A stretch of 64,000 bases of DNA. It comes from Porphyrobacter sp. GTDB taxonomy: Bacteria > Pseudomonadota > Alphaproteobacteria > Sphingomonadales > Sphingomonadaceae. Location of the stretch: positions 422,960 through 486,959 of the forward strand of contig WGLN01000011.1 of NCBI GenBank assembly GCA_016125555.1. Direction: 5' to 3'. The notes beneath the pieces are model-generated. The model made no database searches. It was not told the origin of the DNA and saw only the letters and a program-made list of their open reading frames with translations. The position numbers and the translations under genes were made by a program. Below are positions 41,478 through 51,124 of the stretch, piece by piece. Within the stretch, counting starts at the first letter, position 1, and the number at the start of each line of letters is the position of its first letter.

Positions 41478-43742
41478 ATGACCACCCGCAATTTCGTTTC
41501 CGCCCTGTCGACCGTTTCCGCCGCCGCGCTGCTCGCCGGCGCGGGCGTGGTGCCGCAGGCCGCGCTGGCAGAAACCGCCGGCGACAAGGCCGCCGCCACC
41601 GCCCCGGCCATCCCGCAGGGCACCGGCTATTTCGCATCGGACAGCGCGCTGCCCTTCCACGCGCCCGACTTCACCAAGATTTCCGAGGACGACTACATCC
41701 CCGCCTTCGAGCAGGGCATGGCGATCCAGAAGGCCGAAGTCGCCGCGATCGTCGCCAATCCCGAGGCACCGACCTTCGAGAACACCATCGTCGCGCTGGA
41801 GAAGTCCGGCCGGATGCTGGGCCGCGTCAGCCGCGTTTTCTATGCCCTGACCGGCGCCAACACCACCGATCGGCTCGACGCCATCGACACCGAGATCAGC
41901 CCCCGGCTCTCGGCCCATTCGGATTCGATCATGCTCGACCCTGCGCTGTTCGCGCGGGTCAAGGCGGTCTACGACCAGCGTGGCAGTCTCGACCTCACCA
42001 CCGAGGAGGCGCGTCTGCTCGAGCAGACCTATGACAACATGGTCCACGCCGGCGCGCTGCTGACCGACGCCCAGCGCGAACAGGTCAAGGCGATCAATTC
42101 CGAGCTTTCGACCCTCACCACCGAGTTCAGCCAGGCGGTCCGCACCGCGACCAACGAACAGCCGCTGATCGTCGACACGGCCGAGGAGCTCGAAGGCCTG
42201 TCGGACGCCGAGATCAAGGCCGCCGCCGATCTCGCCGCCGAGAAGGGGCACCCGGGCAAATACGCGATCGCGCTGCAGAACACCACGCAGCAGCCGCTTC
42301 TGCCGAACCTCGCCAATCGCGCCACCCGCGAGGCGCTGTTCGACCTCAGCTATCACCGTGCCGACGGGACCAATCCCGAATACGACACCCGCGAGTTGGT
42401 GGCGAAGATCGCCAAGCTGCGTGCGGACAAGGCTGCGCTGTTCGGCGAGGCCGACTGGGCGAGCTACGCGATGTATGACCGCATGGCGAAGAAGCCCGCG
42501 ACCGCGCTCGATTTCATGGAGCAGATGGTCCCCGCGCTCGCGGCAACGCAGCGCCGCGAGGCCGACATGCTGACCCAGGCGATCGCCGCCGATGGGGGCG
42601 ATTACGCGGTCAAGCCGTGGGACTGGTATCGCTATGCCAACCGCATCAAGGCGGAACGCTACGACCTCGATGAGGACGCGGTGATGCAGTATTTCCAGCT
42701 CGACAAGGTGCTGGAGGACGGCGTCTTCTATGCCGCGAACAAGCTCTACGGCCTGACCTTCGAGCGCCGCACCGACATCCCGACCTATCACCCCGACGTG
42801 TGGGTCTACACCGTGCGCGATGCCGATGGTTCGGACCTCGGGCTGTTCTACTTCGACCCCTTCCAGCGCCCCTCCAAGCGCGGCGGTGCGTGGATGAGCA
42901 ACTTCGTCGACCAGAGCCACGAATGGGGCACCAAGCCGTTGATCTACAACGTGCTCAACATCCCCAAGGCCGCGCCGGGCGAAGTGCAGCTGGTGAGCTT
43001 CGACAACGTCAGCACGATGTTCCACGAATTCGGCCATGCGCTGCACGGCCTGTTCGCCGACCAGCGCTTCGAAAGCCTCTCGGGCACCGCCACGGCGCGC
43101 GACTTCGTGGAGTATCCGAGCCAGGTCAACGAGCAGTGGGCGACCGATCCGCAGGTGCTGCAGAACTATGCCAAGCACTACAAGACCGGCGAAACCATCC
43201 CGATGGCGCTGATCGACAAGATCGAGGCGGCCTCCAAGTTCAACCAGGGCTACGATTTCGGCGAGGTGGTGGAAGCCGCGCTGCTCGACATGAAGTGGGC
43301 CGCGCTGACGCCGGAAGAAGCCGCCGCGATCGACACGCCCGAGAAGGTCGATGCCTTCGAGCAGAAGGCGCTTGAGGAACTGGGGCTGGAAATCGCGCTG
43401 GTGCCGCCGCGCTACCGTTCGACCTATTTCAACCACATCTTCAGCGATCCCGCGGGCTATTCTGCGGGCTATTACAGCTACCTGTGGACCGAAATGCTCG
43501 ATCGCGACAGCCGCAAGTGGTTCCGCGAACACGGCGGCCTGACCCGCGAGAATGGCGACCACTTCCGCAAGACCGTGCTGAGCCGCGGCGGGACGATGGA
43601 CTATTTCGAGATGTTCCAGGACTTCGCCGGTCGCCGGCCGGACGTTCAGCCGATGCTCGAAGCGCGCGGCCTTGCGGGGCAGAGCGACACGGCCGACACC
43701 GAGGAATCCGACGGCGAGCTGCCGCCGCGCACGGTGGAATGA
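41478..43742 (+). CDS. M3-family metallopeptidase (peptidyl-dipeptidase Dcp-like), exported
   Basis: 754 residues. A signal peptide (about residues 1-31, ending QAALA) sends it to the periplasm. The zinc motif HEFGH is at 516-520 and the third ligand is expected in the following helix (VEYPSQVNEQW). The length and the GKYAIALQNTTQQPLL and GGAWMSNF segments are those of Dcp-type oligopeptidases, which cut dipeptides from C-termini. It is monocistronic: a 127-base upstream gap and a clear terminator downstream. The C-terminus adds a short acidic tail. Confidence 0.93.
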   Translation: MTTRNFVSALSTVSAAALLAGAGVVPQAALAETAGDKAAATAPAIPQGTGYFASDSALPFHAPDFTKISEDDYIPAFEQGMAIQKAEVAAIVANPEAPTFENTIVALEKSGRMLGRVSRVFYALTGANTTDRLDAIDTEISPRLSAHSDSIMLDPALFARVKAVYDQRGSLDLTTEEARLLEQTYDNMVHAGALLTDAQREQVKAINSELSTLTTEFSQAVRTATNEQPLIVDTAEELEGLSDAEIKAAADLAAEKGHPGKYAIALQNTTQQPLLPNLANRATREALFDLSYHRADGTNPEYDTRELVAKIAKLRADKAALFGEADWASYAMYDRMAKKPATALDFMEQMVPALAATQRREADMLTQAIAADGGDYAVKPWDWYRYANRIKAERYDLDEDAVMQYFQLDKVLEDGVFYAANKLYGLTFERRTDIPTYHPDVWVYTVRDADGSDLGLFYFDPFQRPSKRGGAWMSNFVDQSHEWGTKPLIYNVLNIPKAAPGEVQLVSFDNVSTMFHEFGHALHGLFADQRFESLSGTATARDFVEYPSQVNEQWATDPQVLQNYAKHYKTGETIPMALIDKIEAASKFNQGYDFGEVVEAALLDMKWAALTPEEAAAIDTPEKVDAFEQKALEELGLEIALVPPRYRSTYFNHIFSDPAGYSAGYYSYLWTEMLDRDSRKWFREHGGLTRENGDHFRKTVLSRGGTMDYFEMFQDFAGRRPDVQPMLEARGLAGQSDTADTEESDGELPPRTVE

Positions 43743-43769
43743 TCTCCAACCCTCGACAGCCCGAACAGG

Positions 43770-43806
43770 AAAAGCCGCGCAGCCCAGAAGGTTGCGCGGC
43801 TTTTTT
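43770..43806 (+). terminator. Rho-independent terminator after the M3 peptidase gene
   Basis: GCCGCGCA (43774-43781) pairs with TGCGCGGC (43793-43800), 11-base loop, followed by TTTTTT and preceded by AAAA, so it could work in both directions between the convergent peptidase and sixA genes. Confidence 0.92.
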
Positions 43807-43855
43807 CATGAGCCTTGGCAAGTTGGCAGGGCCACGCCCGCCCTGAAGCCCTGCG

Positions 43856-44395
43856 CTAGCTTTCCGGCCCCAGATCGGGGTCGAGATCGCGCGGGCGCGC
43901 GAAGTGCACCATCCTTGCGCAGTAGCGCTTGAGGTCCGCCCAATGGTCGATGTCGCATTCGAGCACGGCGTAGGCAGCGGTCGGGAACTTGACCACGGCT
44001 TCGCGGAACAGGTCGTTTTCGTGGCTTGGCGAGACAAGTTCGAGCAGGGTGTCCTGCAGGCCCGGATTGTGCCCAGCGACGAGGATCGCCCCGGCTTCCT
44101 CGCCGCCGCTGCCGCCATGGGCCTCGATCGTCTCCATGATCGTGTCGGCGCTGGCGAGGTAGAGCTTCTGGTCGTATTCGGGCGCCATGTCGGGCAGCGC
44201 GCCTTCGAGCGTCAGCTTCACGCGCACCGCGGGCGATGCGATCAGCTTGTCCCACTTCACCCCGTGATCGCGGATATGCTGGCCGATCAGCTCCGCGCCC
44301 TTGCGCCCGCGCGCGTTCAGCCCGCGGTCGAAATCGCGCTGGTTCATGTCGTCCCAGTCGGACTTGGCGTGGCGCAGGAGGCCCAGGATTTTCAC
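43856..44395 (-). CDS. SixA-type histidine phosphatase (GTG start)
   Basis: 179 residues of the phosphoglycerate-mutase/histidine phosphatase superfamily. The catalytic motif is LLRHAKSDW (Arg8, His9), and the second histidine is in AGHNPG near residue 108. The RHAKS form is that of SixA, which removes phosphate from phosphohistidine proteins. The start is a GTG overlapping the helicase stop (GTGA), so it is coupled to that gene. Its physiological phosphoprotein target is not evident here. Confidence 0.88.
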   Translation of the reverse strand: MKILGLLRHAKSDWDDMNQRDFDRGLNARGRKGAELIGQHIRDHGVKWDKLIASPAVRVKLTLEGALPDMAPEYDQKLYLASADTIMETIEAHGGSGGEEAGAILVAGHNPGLQDTLLELVSPSHENDLFREAVVKFPTAAYAVLECDIDHWADLKRYCARMVHFARPRDLDPDLGPES

Positions 44396-47142
44396 GGCTG
44401 CACGGCTCCTTGCTTTGGCGCGGTCCGGGTACCCCCAACACCAGCGGCGAGGCGATGTAAAGCCTCATCGAGTGTCAGGCGCATGACGGGCGTGCCGGGC
44501 GGGAAGGCGGTGAGCAAGCGGCTCGGGAAGGCGGGGGAGAGCATCACGAAGTGGCCCGCGTCGTCCTTCGATCGGATCAGCCGCCCGAAGGCCTGCGCCA
44601 GCCGCGCGCGGATGATGCGGTCGTCATAGGCCGAGCCGCCGCCCGCGAGACGGCGGGCCTTGTGGAGGATGTCGGGCCGCGGCCAGGGGACCTGCTCCAT
44701 CACCACGCAGCGCAGGGAGTGGCCGGGCACGTCCACCCCGTCGCGCAGCGCATCGGTGCCGAGCAGGCTGGCGCGCGGATCGTCGCGGAAGATATCGACC
44801 AGCGTGCCGGTGTCGATCGGGTCGACGTGCTGGGCGTAGACCGGCAGGCCGCCCCGTGCGAGACGGTCGGCGATCCGGCCGTGGACGCTCCTCAGCCGCC
44901 GGATCGCGGTGAACAGCCCGAGCACGCCGCCCTCGCACGCCTCGATGATCCGCGCATAGGCGCCGGCGAGGGCGGGAAGGTCGCCCTTGGCGATGTCGGT
45001 GACGATCAGCACCTCGGCTCGGGCAGCGTAGTCGAAGGGGCTGTCGGCGGCGGAGAGCAGCGGCGGGGATTCGAGGTGTGCCGCCCCCGACCGGGCGATC
45101 GCGCTTGCCCAAGGGTCGTCCGGGGCTCCCTTGTCGGTCAGCGTCGCGCTGGTCAGCAGCACGCCGTGCGCGGGTTCAAGCACGACCCGTGCGAAGGGCT
45201 TCATCGGGTCGAGCCAGCGGCGATGAATGGCGACGTCGAACTCGCGCGCCTCCGAGCGGTCGACCGCGAGCCAGTCGACGAATTCGGGGTCCGCCGGCCC
45301 GCCGAGCCGTTCGAGCAGGGCTTCCCAGGCGGCGATGAGATCGATCCGCCAGGCGAGGCTGAAGCGTGCCCCCTCGATGCGCGCGCGGCCCTGTGCGTCG
45401 AGCCAGTCGGGTGGCTCCGCAAGGATCGCTTCGAGCCTGCCGCCCAGCCGGATCAGCGGCACGCGGATGCTGGCGAGCGCCTCGGCGGCGGCGCCCGCGG
45501 CCTCGATCACCTCGCCGGGGAGCCCCGATGCCTCGGTCTCGATGCCGTAGCCCGCGTCGACCCCGCCGCTTTCGTCGCGGGCATAGGTGGCGGTCCGCAC
45601 CGCGGCGAGCAGCGCCTCGACGGGGCCGAAGGGGGTGTTCTCGGCGAGCCGCTGGAGCCAGCCGTCCGAGGGGAGCTGCTGCCCCGCCGCACAGGCCGCC
45701 GCGATCGCCTCGCCGCCTGCCTCGTCATAGCTGGCGACATCCGCCAGCCGCGCGGCCAACCCGCGCCGCCGTCCGCGCGCCTCGCGTTCGGGGCCGATGA
45801 TCCAGCGCCTCAGCTCGATCGCTTCCTGCCCCGAAAGCGTGGCGGCGAAGGTGCTGTCGGCGGCGTCGAAGACGTGGTGCCCCTCGTCGAAGATCAGCCG
45901 TGTCGGCCGATTGGCGGGATCGCGGGCACGCGCGGCGTTGACCATCACGAGCGCATGGTTGGCGATCACGAGGTCGGCCTGTGCGCTGTCCCGTCCGGCA
46001 CGCTCGATGAAACACTTCCGGTAATGCGGGCAGCCGGCATAGATGCACTCGCCGCGCTGGTCGGTCAGCGCGGCGATGCCGCGCTTGCGGAAGAGCGTCC
46101 CGAGCCAGCCCGGCAGGTCGCCCCCGATCATGTCGCCGTCACGCGTGTATGCGCCCCAGCGCGCCACCAGCTGCGCGAGCACCGCTGGACGACCCGCAAA
46201 CCCGCCTTGCAGCGCGTCCTCGAGATTGAGCAGGCACAGGTAGTTCTCGCGGCCCTTCCTCACCACCACCGGCGGGCTGCCGTCGGGACGCTTCAACGGC
46301 CAGGCGCGGCGGCTTTCGGCGCGCAGCTGGCGTTGCAGGTTCTTGGTGAAGGTCGAGACCCACACCGTCCCGCCGCTTGCGCCCGACCACAGGGAGGCAG
46401 GGGCGAGATAGCCCAGCGTCTTGCCGATGCCCGTGCCCGCCTGCGCCAGCGCGACGTGGGGGCGGCCTTCGCGGTGACGCGGCGCGAAGATGCGGGCGAC
46501 CTCCTGCGCATAGGCACGCTGCCCTTCGCGGCTCTCGGCGCCCTCGCCGGTTAGCCGGGCGAGTTGGGCCTGCACCGCCTCTTGCGCGAGTTCCACGGGG
46601 CGCGGGGCAGGGCGCTCGCCCGCCTCCTCCCATTCGGGCAGACGCGCGAACAGCCAGCGTTCGGCGCGCTCCGGCTTGGCGATATGGGGCTTCAGCACCT
46701 GCGCCCAGGGCCAGCGCAGCCGCTCGAGCGATTGCACTGCGCTCCATGCGCCCTCGCGCTCGAACCACTCGGGGTCGCGCACCGCGGCGATCAGCGCCCC
46801 GGCCGCGCGCTGGAGGAACGCGGGCACTGCCGCGTCGCTCTCGGGTTCGGACAGGCCCAATGCCTCGGCAAGCCCGCGCGGAGTCGGGACGCAGAAGCGC
46901 GCGGGATGAATGAAGGCGAAGGCTTCGAGCAGGTCGAGCCCGGAAAGATCGGGATAGCCGAGCCGGCTCGCCACCAGCGGGGCGTTCAGCAGTAGCACCG
47001 GGGTATCGGCGGCGGCCATGATCGCGTCGCCCTTGGAGACGGCGGCGGTCGCCCCCTCGGCGCTGCGCAGCCAGTGGCCGCCGTGGCTGGCATGGAGCGC
47101 GGGCAGGGCGACGGGTTCGGGCGAGGTGGCGGGGGGACTCAC
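44392..47142 (-). CDS. DinG-family ATP-dependent DNA helicase (XPD-like)
   Basis: About 916 residues from a GTG at 47142. The N-terminal ~200 residues (from HASHGGHWL) are an extra domain of the alphaproteobacterial type. The helicase core has Walker A AQAGTGIGKT, four cysteines around CIYAGCPHYRKC suited to a [4Fe-4S] cluster, the DEGH box in IFDEGHHVFDA, and motif VI AFGRLIRSKDD near the end. It should unwind DNA 5' to 3' during repair or replication conflict. The start is uncertain because no ribosome-binding site is seen; the frame remains open far upstream, antisense to lysK. Confidence 0.88.
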   Translation of the reverse strand: MSPPATSPEPVALPALHASHGGHWLRSAEGATAAVSKGDAIMAAADTPVLLLNAPLVASRLGYPDLSGLDLLEAFAFIHPARFCVPTPRGLAEALGLSEPESDAAVPAFLQRAAGALIAAVRDPEWFEREGAWSAVQSLERLRWPWAQVLKPHIAKPERAERWLFARLPEWEEAGERPAPRPVELAQEAVQAQLARLTGEGAESREGQRAYAQEVARIFAPRHREGRPHVALAQAGTGIGKTLGYLAPASLWSGASGGTVWVSTFTKNLQRQLRAESRRAWPLKRPDGSPPVVVRKGRENYLCLLNLEDALQGGFAGRPAVLAQLVARWGAYTRDGDMIGGDLPGWLGTLFRKRGIAALTDQRGECIYAGCPHYRKCFIERAGRDSAQADLVIANHALVMVNAARARDPANRPTRLIFDEGHHVFDAADSTFAATLSGQEAIELRRWIIGPEREARGRRRGLAARLADVASYDEAGGEAIAAACAAGQQLPSDGWLQRLAENTPFGPVEALLAAVRTATYARDESGGVDAGYGIETEASGLPGEVIEAAGAAAEALASIRVPLIRLGGRLEAILAEPPDWLDAQGRARIEGARFSLAWRIDLIAAWEALLERLGGPADPEFVDWLAVDRSEAREFDVAIHRRWLDPMKPFARVVLEPAHGVLLTSATLTDKGAPDDPWASAIARSGAAHLESPPLLSAADSPFDYAARAEVLIVTDIAKGDLPALAGAYARIIEACEGGVLGLFTAIRRLRSVHGRIADRLARGGLPVYAQHVDPIDTGTLVDIFRDDPRASLLGTDALRDGVDVPGHSLRCVVMEQVPWPRPDILHKARRLAGGGSAYDDRIIRARLAQAFGRLIRSKDDAGHFVMLSPAFPSRLLTAFPPGTPVMRLTLDEALHRLAAGVGGTRTAPKQGAVQP

Positions 47143-47223
47143 GCGCGCCAAAATGGGGAAGCGCGGGCGCAAAGTAAACGCGCGCTTGCAAGCCGCCGTC
47201 AGCTTCTTAATAGCCGCCGGACC

Positions 47224-48840
47224 ATGACGATCACCCGAGACGCCCTCATCGCCGCTGCGCAAGCCTCCAAGGCCTGGCCGTTCCAGGAGGCGCAGCGCCT
47301 CGCCAAGCGGATGCCGGACGGCAAGCCGGGCGGGGTGCTGTTCGAGACCGGCTACGGGCCTTCGGGCCTGCCGCATATCGGCACCTTCCAGGAAGTGCTG
47401 CGCACCACGCTCGTCCGCCGCGCCTATGAGGCGTTGACCGGCGGCGCCCCGACGCGGCTGGTGGCGTTCTCGGACGATCTGGACGGGCTGCGCAAGGTGC
47501 CTGACAACGTCCCCAATCAGGCGATGCTGACCGAGCATCTGGGCAAGCCGCTGTCGCGCATTCCCGACCCGTTCGAGAAGTTCGAAAGCTTCGCTGCGCA
47601 CAACAACGCGATGCTGCGCGACTTCCTCGACCGGTTCGGCTTCGAATACGAGTTCGTCAGTTCCTCGGACTGCTACAATTCGGGCTGCTTCGACGAGGCG
47701 CTGAAGGGCGTGCTCGCCAATTTCGGCGCGATCATGGACATCATGCTGCCCACGCTGGGCGAGGAACGCCGCCGCACCTATTCGCCCGTCATGCCGATCA
47801 GCCCGACCACGGGCGCGGTGTTGCAGGTGCCGATCGAAGTCGTGGACGCCGCGGCGGGCCTGATCCGCTTCACCGACGAGGACGGCTCTGTCGTCGAGCA
47901 GTCCGCGCTCGGCGGCATGGCCAAGTGCCAGTGGAAGGTCGACTGGGCGATGCGCTGGGTGGCGCTCGGCGTCGATTACGAGATGTATGGCAAGGACCTG
48001 ACCGATTCCGGCATCCAGTCGGGCAAGATCGCCCGCGTGCTGGGCGGCCACAAGCCGGAAGGGCTGATCTACGAGCTGTTCCTCGATGCCAAGGGAGAGA
48101 AGATCTCCAAGTCCAAGGGCAACGGTCTGTCGATCGAGCAATGGCTCGAATATGGCAGCGAGGAGAGCCTCGGCTATTACATCTTCGCCAATCCCAAGAG
48201 CGCCAAGCAGCTCCATGTTGGCGTCATTCCCAAGGCGATCGACGATTACTGGCAGTTCCGCGCCGCCCTTCCTGGGCAGGAGATCGACAAGCAGCTCGGC
48301 AATCCGGTGTGGCACCTTCTGCGCGCCAACGCGCACCACGCGGGCGCCGAGGCGCCGGGCGCAGGCGACGCGCTGCCGGTGCCCTTCAGCCTGCTCTTGA
48401 ACCTTGTCGGGGTGCTCGGCGCGGGTGCGACGCGCGAGGCGGTGTGGTCCTACCTCGGCAATTACGTCGAGGATGCGGACCCTGCCAAGCACCCCGCGCT
48501 CGACGGGCTGGTGATGAAGGCGCTCGCCTATAACCGCGATTTCGTCGCCCCGACGCTCGCCAAGCGCGCGCCGACCGATGGCGAGGTGGCGGCGCTGTGG
48601 GCGCTCGATGCCGCGCTCGCCCAGGCACCGGCCGACATGAGCGCCGAGGACCTTCAGACCATCGTCTACGAGATCGGAAAGCAGGAGGAATTCGGCTTCG
48701 CTTCCTTACGCGACTGGTTCAGGGCGCTTTACGAAACCCTGCTCGGCTCAGAGCAAGGCCCGCGCATGGGCAGCTTCATCGCACTCTACGGCATCGCGCC
48801 GACCCGGCAGCTGATTGCCGAGGCGCTGGCGAAGGCGTAA
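47224..48840 (+). CDS. lysK: Lysyl-tRNA synthetase, class I (archaeal type)
   Basis: 538 residues. It charges tRNA-Lys. The fold is class I: the HIGH motif is PHIGTF near residue 50 and KMSKS is KISKSKG near residue 295, unlike the class II LysS of most bacteria. Class I LysRS is normal in alphaproteobacteria. Features such as YNSGCFDEAL, MAKCQWKVDWAMRW and GKDLTDSG are group-specific. It is divergent from the helicase gene with 81 bases between starts, and followed 9 bases later by a DUF1003 gene. Confidence 0.97.
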   Translation: MTITRDALIAAAQASKAWPFQEAQRLAKRMPDGKPGGVLFETGYGPSGLPHIGTFQEVLRTTLVRRAYEALTGGAPTRLVAFSDDLDGLRKVPDNVPNQAMLTEHLGKPLSRIPDPFEKFESFAAHNNAMLRDFLDRFGFEYEFVSSSDCYNSGCFDEALKGVLANFGAIMDIMLPTLGEERRRTYSPVMPISPTTGAVLQVPIEVVDAAAGLIRFTDEDGSVVEQSALGGMAKCQWKVDWAMRWVALGVDYEMYGKDLTDSGIQSGKIARVLGGHKPEGLIYELFLDAKGEKISKSKGNGLSIEQWLEYGSEESLGYYIFANPKSAKQLHVGVIPKAIDDYWQFRAALPGQEIDKQLGNPVWHLLRANAHHAGAEAPGAGDALPVPFSLLLNLVGVLGAGATREAVWSYLGNYVEDADPAKHPALDGLVMKALAYNRDFVAPTLAKRAPTDGEVAALWALDAALAQAPADMSAEDLQTIVYEIGKQEEFGFASLRDWFRALYETLLGSEQGPRMGSFIALYGIAPTRQLIAEALAKA

Positions 48841-48849
48841 AACCGCCGC

Positions 48850-49371
48850 ATGACCCGCGAGGCCGATCCGCACCAGCTTGCGCGCGACCTGCTGGGCCGC
48901 GAATTCGACGACCTCGAGGCGGAAGAACAGCGGGTGCTGCGGCGGGTCGCCTCGGGCACTTTCACCGGGCGTGACGCCGATGAGCTGGCGCAGGCGCACG
49001 AGACCTGGAAGGACCGGCTGGCCGACCGCGTGGCGGCGGTGGGCGGCAGCTGGAGCTTCATCGTCGGTTTCGGTCTGGTGCTGCTCGCCTGGACGGTGCT
49101 CAACAGCGGGGTGCTCGAACACCTCGGCCTTGCGCCCTTCGATGCCTATCCCTTCATCTTCCTCAACCTGCTGCTGTCGATGCTGGCGGCGGTGCAGGCG
49201 CCGGTGATCCTGATGAGCCAGAACCGCCAGGCGATGAAGGACCGCATCACCGCGCGCCACGATTACGAGGTGAACCTGCGCACCCAGCTGGAAATCCTGC
49301 GGCTCGCCCACCGGGTCGAGCGGCTGGCGAAGGAGGTGCGGGCGATCCGCGAGGCTGAGGGGCAGGGCTAG
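48850..49371 (+). CDS. DUF1003 membrane protein
   Basis: 173 residues. A charged N-terminal part is followed by two transmembrane helices (about residues 67-86 and 98-117) and the DUF1003 signature FDAYPFIFLNLLLSMLAAVQAPVILMSQNRQ (split at LNLL) then KDRITARHDYEVN. The C-terminal helix is charged and may form a coiled coil. Function is unknown. It probably shares the lysK transcript. The stop is 4 bases from the stop of the convergent oxygenase gene. Confidence 0.9.
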   Translation: MTREADPHQLARDLLGREFDDLEAEEQRVLRRVASGTFTGRDADELAQAHETWKDRLADRVAAVGGSWSFIVGFGLVLLAWTVLNSGVLEHLGLAPFDAYPFIFLNLLLSMLAAVQAPVILMSQNRQAMKDRITARHDYEVNLRTQLEILRLAHRVERLAKEVRAIREAEGQG

Positions 49372-49375
49372 CGGC

Positions 49376-50056
49376 TCACCGCCACTTGCGGGTGCGATAC
49401 CACTTGGTGATGACGTATTTCGCGCCCTTCAGCACGGGCGTTCCGGCGTGCATCGTGCTTTCGTTGGGGCGCCCGTCGGGAAGGGCGTTGTTCCACAGGA
49501 GCAGCACCCCCGGCTTGGGCTCGATCGCGAAGCCCAGCTCGGTGAAATGGGTCGCGCCGCCTTCCTCGACCGCGTTGAGATAGGCCATCGCGGTCCAGCT
49601 GCGCTGCCCGCCGCGCGCCTCCTCGAGCGTCCAGTACTTCTCGGAGGTGTAGAACCAGTCGTTGTGCGGCTGGAACTGCTGGCCGGGCAGGTAGCGCTGG
49701 CCCTGCACCGCCTCGCCGATTTCCGGATCGAGCCCGAGCAGGTCGTCGATCCGCCGCGAGATGCCCTTGACGAAGCTGTCATAGGGATCGAGATCGCCCG
49801 AATAGGACGTGCGGAAGCCCGCCGCATAGTCGAGCTCGTGGAGCGAGGAGGGGCGCGCGACCGCGTCGATCATGGTGCACAGCCGGGTGCATTCGCCGGG
49901 GCTGAGGAAGTCGCCCACCGCAAACAGTTCGACCTTGTCGTTCTCGATGCGGTAGACCCCGGGGTCCGCGGCGAGCCGCTCGCGCACGATCGCGCCGACG
50001 CGGGCGAGGGCCTGCTGGTCGGGCACGGTGTCGCCGGGAGTCGAAGGGGCGCTCAT
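49376..50056 (-). CDS. 2-oxoglutarate/Fe(II) dioxygenase, prolyl 4-hydroxylase-like
   Basis: 226 residues. The iron ligands are His131 and Asp133 in QPHNDWF and His193 in TMHAGTPV; Lys203, ten residues later, should bind 2-oxoglutarate. The order and spacing match the P4H alpha-subunit family (SMART P4Hc). It may hydroxylate a prolyl or other residue of a protein; the target is unknown. It is cytoplasmic, with no signal peptide. Confidence 0.9.
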   Translation of the reverse strand: MSAPSTPGDTVPDQQALARVGAIVRERLAADPGVYRIENDKVELFAVGDFLSPGECTRLCTMIDAVARPSSLHELDYAAGFRTSYSGDLDPYDSFVKGISRRIDDLLGLDPEIGEAVQGQRYLPGQQFQPHNDWFYTSEKYWTLEEARGGQRSWTAMAYLNAVEEGGATHFTELGFAIEPKPGVLLLWNNALPDGRPNESTMHAGTPVLKGAKYVITKWYRTRKWR

Positions 50057-50116
50057 GCCCCGCCTGTTAGCAAGCGGGGCGCGCGGTGCAATCGCAACCT
50101 GCGCGCCCCCGAAGGC

Positions 50117-51124
50117 TCACCAGAAGAAGTCGTGGATCACGTCGACCACTTCGCCGGTGTAGATGTCGACCAGCAGCACGTCGTCGTAATAGCGCACCCA
50201 CTGGTAGGGCCCGTAGACCGGCGGCAGGCGATAGGACCACGGGTCGTTGATGAAGAAGCGCGGCTGGAAGAACAGGCTGTCGAGGAAGAACCCGATCTGC
50301 AGGCGGCTGTAACGGTGCGAACGATAGGGCGCGTAGTAGCGTCCCAGGTGGTAGCGATTGCGGTTCCCGCGGCGGAAATCGTACCAGTCATAGGTGCGGT
50401 TGCCGCGCCAGCCGCGATCCCAGCGCCGGAAATCGCGCCGGTCCCAGCCGTTCCAGCCGCGATAGTTCCAGCGCCAGTCGTCGCGCCGCCAGTCGTGGCG
50501 GTCGCGGCGCGCATCCGCGCGACGTTCGTCGCGCCAGTCGCGGCGGTCCCCGCGCCAATCACCCCGACGGCCGTCGCGCCAATCCTCGCGGCGCGTCTCG
50601 ATCCGGTCGGCGCGGCGATCGCCGCGACGTTCGATGCCATCGGCCCGGCGGTCGCCGCGGTCCTCGACGCGGTCGGCGCGGCGTTCGGTGCGGCGCTCGA
50701 CCACTTCGGCACGGCGGTCGCGGCCCTGCCATTCGAGCCGGTCCGCGCGCCGCTCGCCGCGGCGTTCGATCACCTCGGCGCGGCGTTCGCTGCCGCGATC
50801 CACGCGGTCGGCACGGCGTTCGCTGCGGCGGTCCACCCGCTCTGCGCGATCCTGGCGCTGCACGCCGACGGGCCGCTGCTCGGCCTCGGCGGCGCGCTGG
50901 GCGCGGCGCATCGTCTCGACGCCGAAGCCTTCGCGGCGCGGCTCCACGCGGGCACGCTCGGCACGCTGCGGACGTTCGGCGCGGCGCTCGGCGCGGGCCT
51001 GCTGGCGCTCGGCGCGCGCGTCGTCGCGGTTCTGTGCGTCGGCGGGTGCCGGGGTGCCGGCGAGGGCAAGGGCTAGGGCAAGGGCGGACAGCGTGCCGCC
51101 GCCCGCGAACAGGGTCTTGGTCAT
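50117..51124 (-). CDS. RcnB-family periplasmic protein with Arg-rich 11-residue repeats
   Basis: 335 residues. A signal peptide ends near ADAQ (residue 31). Residues 32-240 are extremely rich in Arg and Asp/Glu. Seven units beginning RRA(D/E) start at residues 103, 114, 125, 137, 148, 159 and 170, an 11-residue period suggesting a charged helical rod. The C-terminal 70 residues are an RcnB domain ending in VYGPYQWVRYYDDVLLVDIY and VVDVIHDFFW. RcnB modulates nickel/cobalt efflux in E. coli, but this domain is common in sphingomonads without rcnA, so a metal role is not assured. No efflux gene is nearby. Confidence 0.88.
   Translation of the reverse strand: MTKTLFAGGGTLSALALALALAGTPAPADAQNRDDARAERQQARAERRAERPQRAERARVEPRREGFGVETMRRAQRAAEAEQRPVGVQRQDRAERVDRRSERRADRVDRGSERRAEVIERRGERRADRLEWQGRDRRAEVVERRTERRADRVEDRGDRRADGIERRGDRRADRIETRREDWRDGRRGDWRGDRRDWRDERRADARRDRHDWRRDDWRWNYRGWNGWDRRDFRRWDRGWRGNRTYDWYDFRRGNRNRYHLGRYYAPYRSHRYSRLQIGFFLDSLFFQPRFFINDPWSYRLPPVYGPYQWVRYYDDVLLVDIYTGEVVDVIHDFFW
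50585..50818 (-). repeat. Tandem 33-bp-period repeat coding RRA(D/E) units in the RcnB-like gene
   Basis: About seven degenerate tandem units, six of 33 bases and one of 36, each encoding RRA(D/E) followed by seven or eight mostly charged residues. The conserved DNA core reads GCGCGGCG(T/A)TCG on the plus strand. Repeat number could vary between strains by slippage. It is in-frame and part of the protein, not a CRISPR array. Confidence 0.8.

Noticed and set aside
44392..48492. 1366-codon helicase reading to 48492
   Set aside because: The first 450 codons are antisense to lysK. Helicase similarity begins just after the GTG at 47142.
50585..50818. Possible CRISPR array
   Set aside because: The repeats are degenerate, adjacent without unique spacers, and encode an in-frame protein segment.
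49448..51076. 542-codon plus-strand frame with Ala/Val/Pro-rich product opposite the RcnB-like gene
   Set aside because: The periodic look is the mirror of the Arg-rich repeats on the other strand; it covers the conserved oxygenase gene as well.
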